DNA from: Auriscalpium vulgare
Lineage: Eukaryota; Basidiomycota; Agaricomycetes; Russulales; Auriscalpiaceae
Length of the DNA stretch: 64,000 bases
Direction: 5' to 3'
NCBI GenBank assembly: GCA_019915015.1
Contig: JAHBBC010000036.1
Coordinates: 62,001 to 126,000, forward strand
Shown: piece after piece, positions 55,815 through 64,000 of the stretch
Layout: each line of letters opens with the position of its first letter
Position numbering within the stretch: the first letter of the stretch is position 1
Position numbers and translations under genes: made by a program
Notes under the pieces: model-generated
What the model saw: the letters and a program-made list of their open reading frames with translations, nothing else
Told to the model about the DNA's origin: nothing
The model's database searches: none

Positions 55815-56320
55815 ATGGACGCCACAACCGAAGTCGTTGCGAGACAGACAGAGCTCGCGAAACGTTACCACAATAGCTGGGAGGTGCTAAAAGCGGAAGG
55901 CTATTCTCCCGACGAAATTGGAGCTCGTGCGTGCAGAACACCCTGTCTCTGACACACTCTTGACCGGAACGCGCAGTGATGTACAGGATGCACGATGCAG
56001 AGACATTTCAAGCCGTAATGGACGACAACAAGCGTGCTTTGAGTGCGGTCAAGGGATACATCCACGATTCCTCCGCACGAACAAGGCAATCTCTTGACGA
56101 CCTGAATCAGAGAGTACAGCGCTATGTGAAGGACGTTGACAGTGTTCGAGACACTGTGAATGAGTTGAAAATAGAGTCCAAGCGTCAGTTAGACTTCCAC
56201 ACCGAGTTTGAGGAGGAGATGGCAGAGCTCTTGAGGAGGGTTAAGGAGATGCCTGAGGAGAAACTCCGCGCGTTAGATACAGAGGCGATCAAAGATATCC
56301 TGCTCCAGATGACATGTTGA
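55815..56320 (+). CDS. Small coiled-coil protein, array copy 2
   Basis: Exons 55815-55926 and 55977-56320 (50-bp intron at the identical position and phase as in copies 1 and 3) give 151 aa. It is closest to copy 1 (same MDATTEVVARQTELAKRYHN start and MHDAETFQAVMDDNKRAL after the intron). Differences are mostly substitutions that keep the frame; KIESKRQLDFHTEFEEEMAELL retains heptad hydrophobics. It converges on the complete bHLH-ZIP-like gene with 31 bp between the stop codons, so the two 3' UTRs must overlap. Confidence 0.75.
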
Positions 56321-56351
56321 TAGATTAACATATAGTACAGGTCGGCTGTCG

Positions 56352-57698
56352 CTATACATGGGAAGATGGTCCGATCTCTTTGGAAACTTCCATGTGTTCT
56401 AACTTTAACAGTGCCGACCTGTGTTGCCACCATCCTGCCTCTTTTGCCTTTCTGGCCTCTAACTCTAGTTGAAGGGCATGAACTTCGTGCTTCAGAGCGA
56501 TGTTCTGGTGGTCTTTCTCTAAGAGCTGATTCTTGAGGGATAGGATTTCTGCATCAGCCTGCGCGGAATTCTTCGCTGCGCCGGCCTGAAGCTCCTGGAT
56601 TATTCCACACATCGCGCAGAGCTCGGTGGCAGCTAAAACAGAACAAAAAAGGTAGGTCAGCCGGTGCATACACACATGACGGAGATAGCAACCTTTCTCA
56701 AGTGTCTTGTTCTTGCTCAGTTTGTGATTGAGGCCGAGGGTGATCTTCATGTTGTCAACCCAGTAATTGGTGATGTCGCGAATGTTCTGCTGCTCGACCC
56801 TTTTCCTCTCCCTCGGGTTCGTGTGAATGCGCGATGCCTTGGCCACAGGAGAAGCAAGAGTCGATGCCATTTGGCCGGCATTGTGCTGCGATGCGACTGA
56901 CGTATCACATACCGCGTGCCTGCCGGAAGCTTGAGGATGTCCATATGCGTGCTGGGGAGCGGGCTGCTCGCTGCGCTGACGAGATTGGGCACCCACAGGC
57001 GCATAGTCGAGCTGTTGGACTTGATCCTGTGCGACTTGGTCTCCAGGAGACGCATCGGTCTGAGGCACCGGGGCTTGGAGTGTATGCCGAGGAAAATATT
57101 GACCTGCTTTGTCTTCGTATGTGGTCGTAGAGCCATTGTTGTCGAGACCGGGGCTCGGGAGGTATAGCTCGGGCGGGCGCTGAGGCAGATGTCCGGGTGA
57201 GTCCACACCGGAGAACGACGCACGGGGTCCCGGGGAATGACGTGTTCTTGTATACGAGAGCTGTGTGGCAGTTTGTGGGGCGGATGGTGAAGGAAGAGCA
57301 TGTCCGTCGAGGTAGTCGAGGTAGTCCTGACGCAGAGCGAGCCTGGGGTCGAAGGGTGTGGAGAGGGGAAGGCGCGACTGGGAGGAATGCATGTCAGCCT
57401 TCGTGTTGTCATTAGTAATCCTGGTAACAAGCATAATCAGCCTCGTAGTGTCATCAATTAATGAATTTCGTAAGTACCACAATGGGGAGAGGAGCGGCGG
57501 GAATGAGGTGGAAGACGAGGCATGTTGAGTTTGGCCGGCACCGTGGAGGATTGGCGAAGAAGACGATCGCCCTAAATTGTCAGCCCCGTCAGGCTCAGAG
57601 AGTCGACGGAAGGTGTTCACGGGACTCTGAGAGGTTTCGGGAAGCAATGAGCCGGCATGAGGCGAGAGGGTTGTTTGCGTGAGCTGACGACTGGTCAT
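56352..57698 (-). CDS. bHLH-leucine-zipper-like protein, array copy 2
   Basis: Exons 57698-57478, 57420-56693 and 56632-56352 give 409 aa; introns are 57 and 60 bp. The first intron is a multiple of three and stays open, so the frame alone hides it; copy 3 reveals it. Residues 1-240 are Ser/Pro/Gln-rich. Then RERKRVEQQNIRDITNYWVD supplies a basic stretch and amphipathic helix, GLNHKLSKN a loop, and KTLEKAATELCAMCGIIQEL a second helix running straight into a coiled coil of ~70 residues (ILSLKNQLLEKD, EVHALQLELEARK). This order, and the lysine-loop-KTLE pattern, match a bHLH-ZIP dimeric DNA-binding protein, though the basic region lacks the full His-Glu-Arg E-box triad. A TATA box lies about 65 bp upstream. 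Confidence 0.65.
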   Translation of the reverse strand: MTSRQLTQTTLSPHAGSLLPETSQSPVNTFRRLSEPDGADNLGRSSSSPILHGAGQTQHASSSTSFPPLLSPLWYLRNSLIDDTTRLIMLVTRITNDNTKADMHSSQSRLPLSTPFDPRLALRQDYLDYLDGHALPSPSAPQTATQLSYTRTRHSPGPRASFSGVDSPGHLPQRPPELYLPSPGLDNNGSTTTYEDKAGQYFPRHTLQAPVPQTDASPGDQVAQDQVQQLDYAPVGAQSRQRSEQPAPQHAYGHPQASGRHAVCDTSVASQHNAGQMASTLASPVAKASRIHTNPRERKRVEQQNIRDITNYWVDNMKITLGLNHKLSKNKTLEKGCYLRHVCMHRLTYLFCSVLAATELCAMCGIIQELQAGAAKNSAQADAEILSLKNQLLEKDHQNIALKHEVHALQLELEARKAKEAGWWQHRSALLKLEHMEVSKEIGPSSHV

Positions 57699-57760
57699 GA
57701 TGTGGCGAGTGAGTTACAGAACGAGCAAAAGATACGCCAGAACGGACCTTCGCATGCATC

Positions 57761-57768
57761 TTTATATA
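57761..57768 (-). promoter_or_regulatory. TATA box of the copy-2 bHLH-ZIP-like gene
   Basis: TATATAAA on the minus strand, about 63 bp before the ATG, is followed by GATGC. The same TATATAAAGATGC context is present upstream of copy 3, so it is conserved between diverged paralogues. Confidence 0.55.
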
Positions 57769-58632
57769 CGTCGTCATACAGCGTTGTCGACACAACGTCG
57801 TTGGGGAGACGGACTCCGAGTCATAGTGCTCGATAAACAAGGCGCGCGTCAACCTTGTATTTTGGGGACGACGTCAGATCCGAGAGCCTTGAGCTTCATT
57901 CAGCGTATATCACTCAATACTGAAGCGAAGTAAAAGCCGACCGCGAGGAGGTGCCAGTAGATTTATCGGACGTGGAGCAGCTGTCGACTCGACAGCTTGT
58001 CTCTGCTTGTCGACAGTGACTAGCGAAGACGATTATTCCGATATAGACACGCACAAAAATTCTTTCGTCAGGAAGTTGAGCGCCGAGCACTGACCTCAGT
58101 AGCCTGAGCTATGGCTTGAGCGGTGGGGAGGAGTCCGAGTCGATCAACTTCGGTTGCACGAGTCGCTCGACGGTGACCAAATCGGGCAGGGCGCGGATCG
58201 CGGCGGCAACACCTGCCACTGTGTGCATGGCCCACTACACACCATTCGGCCTCTGCTTGTCATGACGCGGCATTCGCATCCGATGCGACTGCGAGCTTCC
58301 GGCGGCGACACAATTAACCTTGGAGTCGACAAGTCGCCGTTGTCACTTCGCTTCGGACTGTCCATAGTACAGTTCAATCGTCTCTGTCGACATGTCCGCA
58401 ACTCCTTTACTTTCCGTCTATTGTGCATGTTCTGTCTGGTAGCGGCCGATCCAGATGTCTCTATGACGACAGTGACTTCCAACTTGTAGTGCGTTCCTTG
58501 GTCGTTGATTGTGTGCCTTGATGTTTATAAGCTCAGGAATGTCTACATCCCGACAAACATTTTCACTACGTCGCATTGGTATGTCCAATCATTCCGATGG
58601 GTGGGCCGATGCTGACTAACTCGGAGGACTCG
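57769..58632. other. Spacer between array pairs 2 and 3
   Basis: It holds the divergent upstream regions of the copy-2 minus-strand gene and copy-3 plus-strand gene, plus the weakly similar third-gene remnant near 58300-58490 (minus). A cgacag/ctgtcg-rich inverted stretch lies near 57980-58015. No intact gene seen. Confidence 0.45.
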
Positions 58633-59146
58633 ATGGACGCCGCCACTGAACTCCTTGCGAAACAAACAGAGCTCGCGAAACGTTACCACAATAGCCGGGA
58701 GGTATTGGAGGCGGAAGGCTACTCTAAGGATAAAAATGAAGATCGTGCGTACATAACGCACGTGTCGGCAACACTTCTGACCGGAACGCGCAGTGGTGTG
58801 CAAGATGCATGATACAGAGACATCCCCATCCGAATGGGACTACATCAAGCGTCGGCTTGAACAGCACAAAGGAAAAATGCGGGACCTCGCCGTCCGGAAC
58901 GCAGAATCCGACCGAAACCTCGAAGCGCTGAATCAGGAGGTACAGCGCTACGTAGAAGACGTCGACGCCCTCCGTGGCACTATGAACGACGTGGGTACAG
59001 TCGTCCGGCGGACGCTGGCAATCCACACCGAGATCGAAGAGCAGGTGGCGGCGCTCTCGAGGCGAATTGCGGAGATGCCCGAGGAGAAACTCCGCGCCTT
59101 GGATAAGAAAGCAATCAGAGAGAAACTTCACAAGTTGCTGATATGA
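58633..59146 (+). CDS. Small coiled-coil protein, array copy 3
   Basis: Exons 58633-58744 and 58794-59146 (49-bp intron, same site and phase as copies 1-2) give 154 aa. This is the most diverged copy: the first exon is well kept (MDAATELLAKQTELAKRYHN), while the region after the intron is largely re-written (WDYIKRRLEQHKGKMRDL). The pattern of heptads, the NQEVQRYVEDVDALR segment and the closing EEKLRALDKKAIREKLHKLL are retained. Retention of length, intron and helical pattern amid strong sequence change argues for selection on a coiled-coil partner rather than neutral decay. It converges on the copy-3 partner gene, 45 bp apart. Confidence 0.75.
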
Positions 59147-59191
59147 TATTAACATATGAACGAGTAGGATAGTCATAAGGATTGATGGAAG

Positions 59192-60533
59192 TCAGGGATT
59201 GTTGTTCGAATCCTTGAGTGAGGGAGCATTGAGTAATTCTCCCAGAGATTGTTGCCATCTTTCTCTTTTGGAATTTACGTTCTCTGACACTGCACGGAAA
59301 GCGTCAAGCTCCGCCTTCAGGGCACGGATCGCCTCGTCCTTCTCTGAGACCTGATTTCTGAACGATTGCAGGAGACCATCCTTTGCATCAATCTGCTTAG
59401 ACAAGTCTGCACGTTGATCGTCGAGTTTTTCAATCAGGACATGAGTCTCGCGAAGCTCAATGGCAACTGAGAGAAGGCAGGTCAACCGGTGCGTGCGTAT
59501 ATCGTGGAGATAACGCACCTTGCTCAAGTGTTTTGTTTTTGCTAAGAGTGTGATCGACGCCGAGGATGATCCTGATCTTGTCGACCCAATGATTGGTGAT
59601 GAAACGAATGTTCTGCTGCTCGAGCCTTTTCCTCGCCTGCGGGTCCATGTCCTTTCGTGGTGCCTTCACTACAGGAGAAGCAAGAGGCGAGGACATTTGG
59701 CAGGCTTTACGCTTGCGCGTAGAACGCTGCGATGCAATAGGCGAACCGCCTTCCGCGCTCCTACCGGGAGCATGAGGATAATAGAGTGCGGACTGAGGCA
59801 CCCGCTGCCTGCCATTCCCAAGAGATGGAGTTTCCCCAGCCGTAGAAGAGACAGCAGGTAGCTGTTGACCCTCATCCCGCTCCATTTGGTCACAGGGAGG
59901 CGCGTGAATGTGAGGCAGCTGGGCCTGGGATGAACGCCAAAGAAAAGGTCGAGTTGCTTCGTCTCCGGACGGGGTCCTATAGCCATTGTTACCGGCACCG
60001 GGGCTTGGGAGGTACAGCTCGGGCGGGCGCTGAGGCAGATGCCCAGGCGAGTCCACGCCGGAGACCGACGCGCGCAGTACGGGGGAGAAACGCGTTCTTG
60101 CATACGAGAGTGGGGGGGCAAACTGTGGCGCAGGTGGTGAAAGCAGGCGAGGAAGCTCGCGTTGAGTATCTCGACGCAAGGTGGGATCGAAGGGAGCGGA
60201 GAGGGTGGGTAGGAGAGCTTGAGGGGAACGCATGTCAGTCGAGTTTTCAGTCGTGCGACTGACGGAACATCGTCATCAGCTTCGTCGTGTCATCAAGCCA
60301 GGAAATTCGTACCACGATGGGGTGAGTGGCGACAAAGAAGTCGGAAGTGAAGCATGCTGGGTCTGACTGACACCATGGAATGATGGCGAATGCGTGGGCC
60401 GCCTCAAATCCGTAGATGTCTGAAGTTCGGGGGATCGACGGAAGGTGTACGCAGCGCTCGCAGAGGGAGGGTGCGGAGTCAATGGGCCTGCATGAGGTGA
60501 GAGGGTTGCCTGCGTGGGACGAAGACCGGTCAT
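59192..60533 (-). CDS. bHLH-leucine-zipper-like protein, array copy 3
   Basis: Exons 60533-60313, 60258-59519 and 59466-59192 give 411 aa. Exon 1 is exactly as long as in copy 2 (221 bp), and both introns (54 and 52 bp) fall at the same sites and phases. Best-conserved blocks are the N-terminal TLSPHAGP, the central SGVDSPGHLPQRPPELYLPS, and the bHLH-like module (QARKRLEQQNIRFITNHWVD, then SKNKTLEQVAIEL). The coiled coil differs in sequence (KQIDAKDGLLQSFRNQVSEK; IRALKAELDAF) but keeps its register. A possible nuclear signal STRKRKACQ precedes the basic region. Here intron 1 contains in-frame stops, confirming it is spliced. Candidate dimer partners are its paralogue and the adjacent coiled-coil protein. 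Confidence 0.66.
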
Positions 60534-60594
60534 GATGTGGCGAGTGAGCTGTGTAACGAGCAGAAATACACCAGAACAGATTTGACAAGGCATC

Positions 60595-60602
60595 TTTATA
60601 TA
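60595..60602 (-). promoter_or_regulatory. TATA box of the copy-3 bHLH-ZIP-like gene
   Basis: TATATAAA followed by GATGC lies about 62 bp upstream of the ATG on the minus strand, mirroring the copy-2 promoter. Confidence 0.55.
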
Positions 60603-61182
60603 CTCATCGATACAACGTTGTCGAGACAACGTCGTTGAGGAGACAAACTCCAGTCGGCGATGAACAAGGCGCGTGTTGCATGGCGTTATATTTTGTAGAG
60701 AAGAGAGTGCTCTGATCCAAAAGCCGTGACTGTCATGAAGCACTTCATTGCTCAAGATTCAAGTACAAGCCGGGGAGGCACCAGCAGAGTCCAGACTCGT
60801 CGGGCGTGGCAGACAGAAGTTGAAGTCGTCCTAGCAGGGCTCGCCTCCTCACTGATAGGCAAGACTACTTCCATGCAATCCGGCGTAAAATATATGTGCA
60901 CGTGAAGCGTCGAGGGCAAGAGTGCTAGTGAGAGTGGAGCGTGAGCAAAACGGAGAGTTCAAGCGATGGCGAGGACGGCGGTTGCGTCGACGACGACCAA
61001 ATCGGGCAGCGCCGCACAGTGTCGCCCACGACCATCATCACATCGCAGCCCACCAGTCAGTCTCGATATGCACTCTCACACTGTTGTCCCGCACCCAGTT
61101 CTCCTTCCCTCATCACCATCACATTAAGAGTCGACGCCTCCCGTCCATACTTTATCCTCGGACCCAATCTTCACGACATATA
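60603..61182. other. Intergenic region
   Basis: Upstream of the copy-3 bHLH-ZIP-like gene (minus) and of the DUF1295 gene (plus). No gene seen; short Ser/His-rich frames only. Confidence 0.5.
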
Positions 61183-62763
61183 ATGGCGCCTGTCCATGCT
61201 TTGGACCGATACTATCTAGGGATCACACTTCTCGTCACTGTAGGATGGCAGATGCTCGGCTTCTTCATCGCATGGACTTTGCAGGTGCGTGGTTTCATCG
61301 TGGCCGCGAGAGCAGGGTCTGACACTTCTCGACAGTTCGACAAGATCACCGACTTCACGGGAGGTGTGTAGCCGCAAACTGGACGTTGATGAACATACTG
61401 ACCGAGTCTTTCAGGATCAAACTTCTTCGTGCTAGGTTGGCCTGGTTCCATGTAGGCAGCACGCCGGCGCGCTGACGGACTGTCTTGTCTAGCCCTCCTC
61501 ACCTGTTGATCGGGAACACATTCTATGCGCGCAACATCGTTGCAAGTGTCCTTGTGATGATATGGGCGACTCGTTTAGCAAGTAAGTGACGCGCATACAG
61601 CTGCTATCAGCCTGATGCTCATCCTGCGCGCAGGTTTCCTCCTGTACCGGGTGCTCAAAATGGGCAGCGATGCGCGCTTCGACGACATTCGCTCGCATTT
61701 TCTGAAATTCTCGGTAAGCCGAGCCCATACTTGGTGCATATAACCTCTGATGTGAATGATTGCTCAGGTTTCTGGATCGGTGTGTATCTGGTTTGGCGGA
61801 GTAGCCATGCGCGGCTGACCATAGCTTCCTCGCCCGCCAGGCCAAATCGTCTGAGTGCGTGACTTACACAGCGGTTCCAAGACGCGCATACTCATCGTCG
61901 CGCAGGTCTGGACAGTGTCTCTGCCTGTCGTTATCCTCAACTCGCCCGCGGTGTCCGACCCTGCCGATGGCGGTTCTAATCCCGGCTTTGGGACGTCGCG
62001 CGACATTGCTGGAATCGTTTTGTGGGCGCTGGGATGGGCGATTGAGACCGTCTCTGACGCGCAAAAGGTATGTCTGAGTCAATGCATCGCGACCGGATTC
62101 TGATCATGATCTTGCCAGACGTACTACAAATCGACAAATCCGCCGAGAAGAACAAGCCTAACACCGTGAGTTAACCACTGCAGGTGTGCACATCGCGCGC
62201 TGACGGGCACCGAACCCAGTACGGATTGTGGGGATGGTCTCGCCACCCGCCGTACTTCGGAGAGTGAGTTCGGCACATCTTCCGCATGCTCGCTGCTGAC
62301 GTTGCACGCCAGGATGCTCTGTTGGTGGGGTATCTGGATCCTCACGATCTCACCAGCACGAATGGTACGCTCACCGGTGGCGCCAAAGCTGCGCAGTACG
62401 GCGCCGTCGTTTCGCCACTCTTCACCATGCTGTACGACCATGTTCCCCCTCCATTTGTCACACTCTCACACGGTACGCAGGCTCCTGATGTTCGCTTCCG
62501 GCATCCCGACGGCGGAGAAGCCGCAGGCGCGCCGGTTCTTCCTGATGAGCCACCATGTTCAGGGCGACGTGGACCACGGCGCGTGGGCGGAGTATCTGGC
62601 GTACCTCGAGTCGACGTCTATCCTCATACCGCTGCCGCCCTCCCTGTACCGCGTGCTGCCACGCATCGCGAAGCGGACTGTGTTGCTGGACTTCCCGATG
62701 TATCAGTTTGACGAGCGGACAGACGGGATGCAGGCGCTGGAGGAGCAGCGCAGGGATGCCTAA
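61183..62763 (+). pseudogene. DUF1295 (steroid 5-alpha-reductase-like) membrane protein, multiply interrupted
   Basis: The family is a polytopic membrane protein with a steroid-reductase-like C-terminus. About twelve short exons can be traced: 61183-61284, 61336-61363, a short exon from 61415, 61493-61581, 61634-61713, a very short exon pair near 61770-61860, 61906-62067, 62119-62165, 62220-62263, 62313-62431 and 62481-62763. The pieces read in family order: DKITDFTGGSNFFVL, LLIGNTFYARNIVAS, RFDDIRSHFLKF, WTVSLPVVILNSPAVSDPA, YGLWGWSRHPPYFGE, KRTVLLDFPMYQFDE. Lesions: one base missing at 61501-61503, TGG changed to TGA at the exon end near 61853, a frame slip near 62140, and one base missing near 62357. 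The last exon and most splice sites are intact, so decay is recent or some breaks are base-calling indels. Confidence 0.75.
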
Positions 62764-64000
62764 ACGGTAGAGGGCGTCGTGGCGTACTGCTCACCTTCTC
62801 TATTAGGATCTATTGTAACCGAGATTCAGCGATGCGAAGTACCGTAATTACTTTCTTGCCACTGGTTCTGTAAAGACCTGATTACCAGGATGCGAAGGTG
62901 AAGGCACCGCCAGAAGGGCACAGCGCGGGGCATCAGCCACCCGGCTACGCGCAGCGCCACCAGCACTGCTTGCGTCTTACCTTCTGCAGCACTTAACCTC
63001 GCGGCACGTTGTTGTCGTCTTGTTCTTCTACGGAGCAGAGGCACGTTGCAGACATCGTCCTCATACAGCTTTGCGGTTGGATCATAGGATCGGGGGTGGC
63101 ACAAGCGCGTTATCAGATGGTTAGGCCACGAATCCGAATACAAGGGCTGAGAGCCCGTGTTGATCCAGGTGTGTGGAATAGTAAGTGCCGCTAACTGTCG
63201 ATCTATTTAGGAAAGTCGGCTCCCTACCAACGTCGGTGTCGCGCGTCGTGTCGCGCGTCGACCGTCGCCACAGCCTCATGGCCTTCGCGTTGCGGCGGGA
63301 TTCCTAGCTGTGCAAGCTCTCGTGGCTGTGATATCTTCACTGCCTTCGGCTATGGTTTTTGTTTTTGTTTTGTTCTGTGCCGCCGACTCGTGCCTTTGTC
63401 GTCTCGTCCTCCGCATACAGGAAGAAGGTGTGGCTTGCGAAGCGCTGCGCCGCCTGCTGCCTCGTGGCCTTACCTGCATCGCTTCCATTCTCAGGTGTGC
63501 TCTGACGCTGTGTATAAATGCGGGAGCTGGCGGCAGCTGGGATAACAACTTTCAAGTCACCCCGCTCCTCTTCACGCCGACATCAACATGGACTCGTTTC
63601 TTCATCCCACGGGCAACTTCACTTGGTCCTCTGACCCAGGCGCTGTCGAGATCCTTCCAACGCTGCCGCGGACAGAAGCAACTCCAATCCTTCGACTCTG
63701 ACTCTGGTCTCTGACTTGACTCTGCCGTTTGACCCAAACAGAGCCTCTGCACTCAGGAAAACACCCCTCTCGACTCTGGCGCTGACTTCAGTCTTCCTTC
63801 CGAATATCCTGCGCCTGTGTGGGCTGTATAATCCGCCCGCATACGCTTCGACCCATTTCACGAGAGCCGCCGAGCCGAGCAAGCAGCTGCATCCCTCATC
63901 GAAGCCGAATTGCCGTGCTCGTTCTACGAACGACCGAAGACAGTCTGCTAGATGCGCCGCGAAGAAAAGGCTCCGGAATCCAGAAATCAGGCGTCTGCTT
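62764..64000. other. No firm gene; possible gene start near 63591
   Basis: No convincing complete gene. A plus-strand ATG at 63591 opens MDSFLHPTGNFTWSSDPGAVE, which could be the first exon of a gene continuing past the window; a Ser/Arg-rich frame stays open to the end. A direct repeat gtcgcgcgtc occurs twice near 63238-63260. Confidence 0.35.

Noticed and set aside
52000..60602. Mating-type homeodomain (b/A) locus
   Set aside because: Paired, multiplied genes suggested it, but the genes are convergent rather than divergent and no homeodomain WFxNxR helix is present.
1..64000. rRNA, tRNA and CRISPR features
   Set aside because: None recognised by reading; tRNAs in particular would need a covariance-model scan to exclude.

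Overview
The window looks like a piece of an agaricomycete (mushroom-forming basidiomycete) nuclear genome. Genes carry many short introns of about 46-64 bp with GT donors and AG acceptors. It encodes a fungal plasma-membrane H+-ATPase, an MSS4-type phosphatidylinositol-4-phosphate 5-kinase, a Laetiporus-type pore-forming lectin and a DUF1295 membrane protein. About a third of the sequence is transposon. No rRNA, tRNA or CRISPR was recognised.

Layout. 1-3102 is gene-poor. A hAT transposon with a five-exon BED/hAT transposase lies at 3103-6318, bounded by an 8-bp target duplication. 6319-10395 is AT-rich MITE-like debris and decayed coding sequence, including a remnant of a centrosomin-domain protein. 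10396-21611 is an 11.2-kb minus-strand Ty3/gypsy chromovirus with 299-bp LTRs, CACAG target duplications and an extra, non-retroviral ORF after pol. 23122-41910 is the host gene region: a tail-anchored protein, the pore-forming lectin (24948-26022), PIP5K (26780-29132, minus), three unrecognised genes and PMA1 (38551-41910, minus). 44860-50951 is a second, plus-strand chromovirus with 273-bp LTRs, CGGGA target duplications, a GGGAAAA -1 frameshift site at the gag/pol junction and a self-complementary primer site.

51490-60602 is the most unusual part. It holds a locally amplified convergent gene pair: a small coiled-coil protein on the plus strand, and on the minus strand a roughly 410-aa protein with a bHLH-leucine-zipper-like C-terminal half. 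Pairs 2 and 3 are complete, with conserved intron positions and phases. Pair 1 comes from a 1.9-kb tandem duplication that copied the coiled-coil gene but cut off the partner. A 1.33-kb non-autonomous CACTA-type transposon (51794-53126) then inserted into that duplicate, and the sister copy preserves the empty site.

61183-62763 is a DUF1295 (steroid-reductase-like) gene with several frame breaks. Several otherwise convincing reading frames in the window are broken by single missing bases, mostly in or beside short runs of one base. Either many of these genes are young pseudogenes or the assembly has residual indel errors. All exon coordinates are inferred from splice signals and reading-frame continuity; no transcript or database evidence was available.
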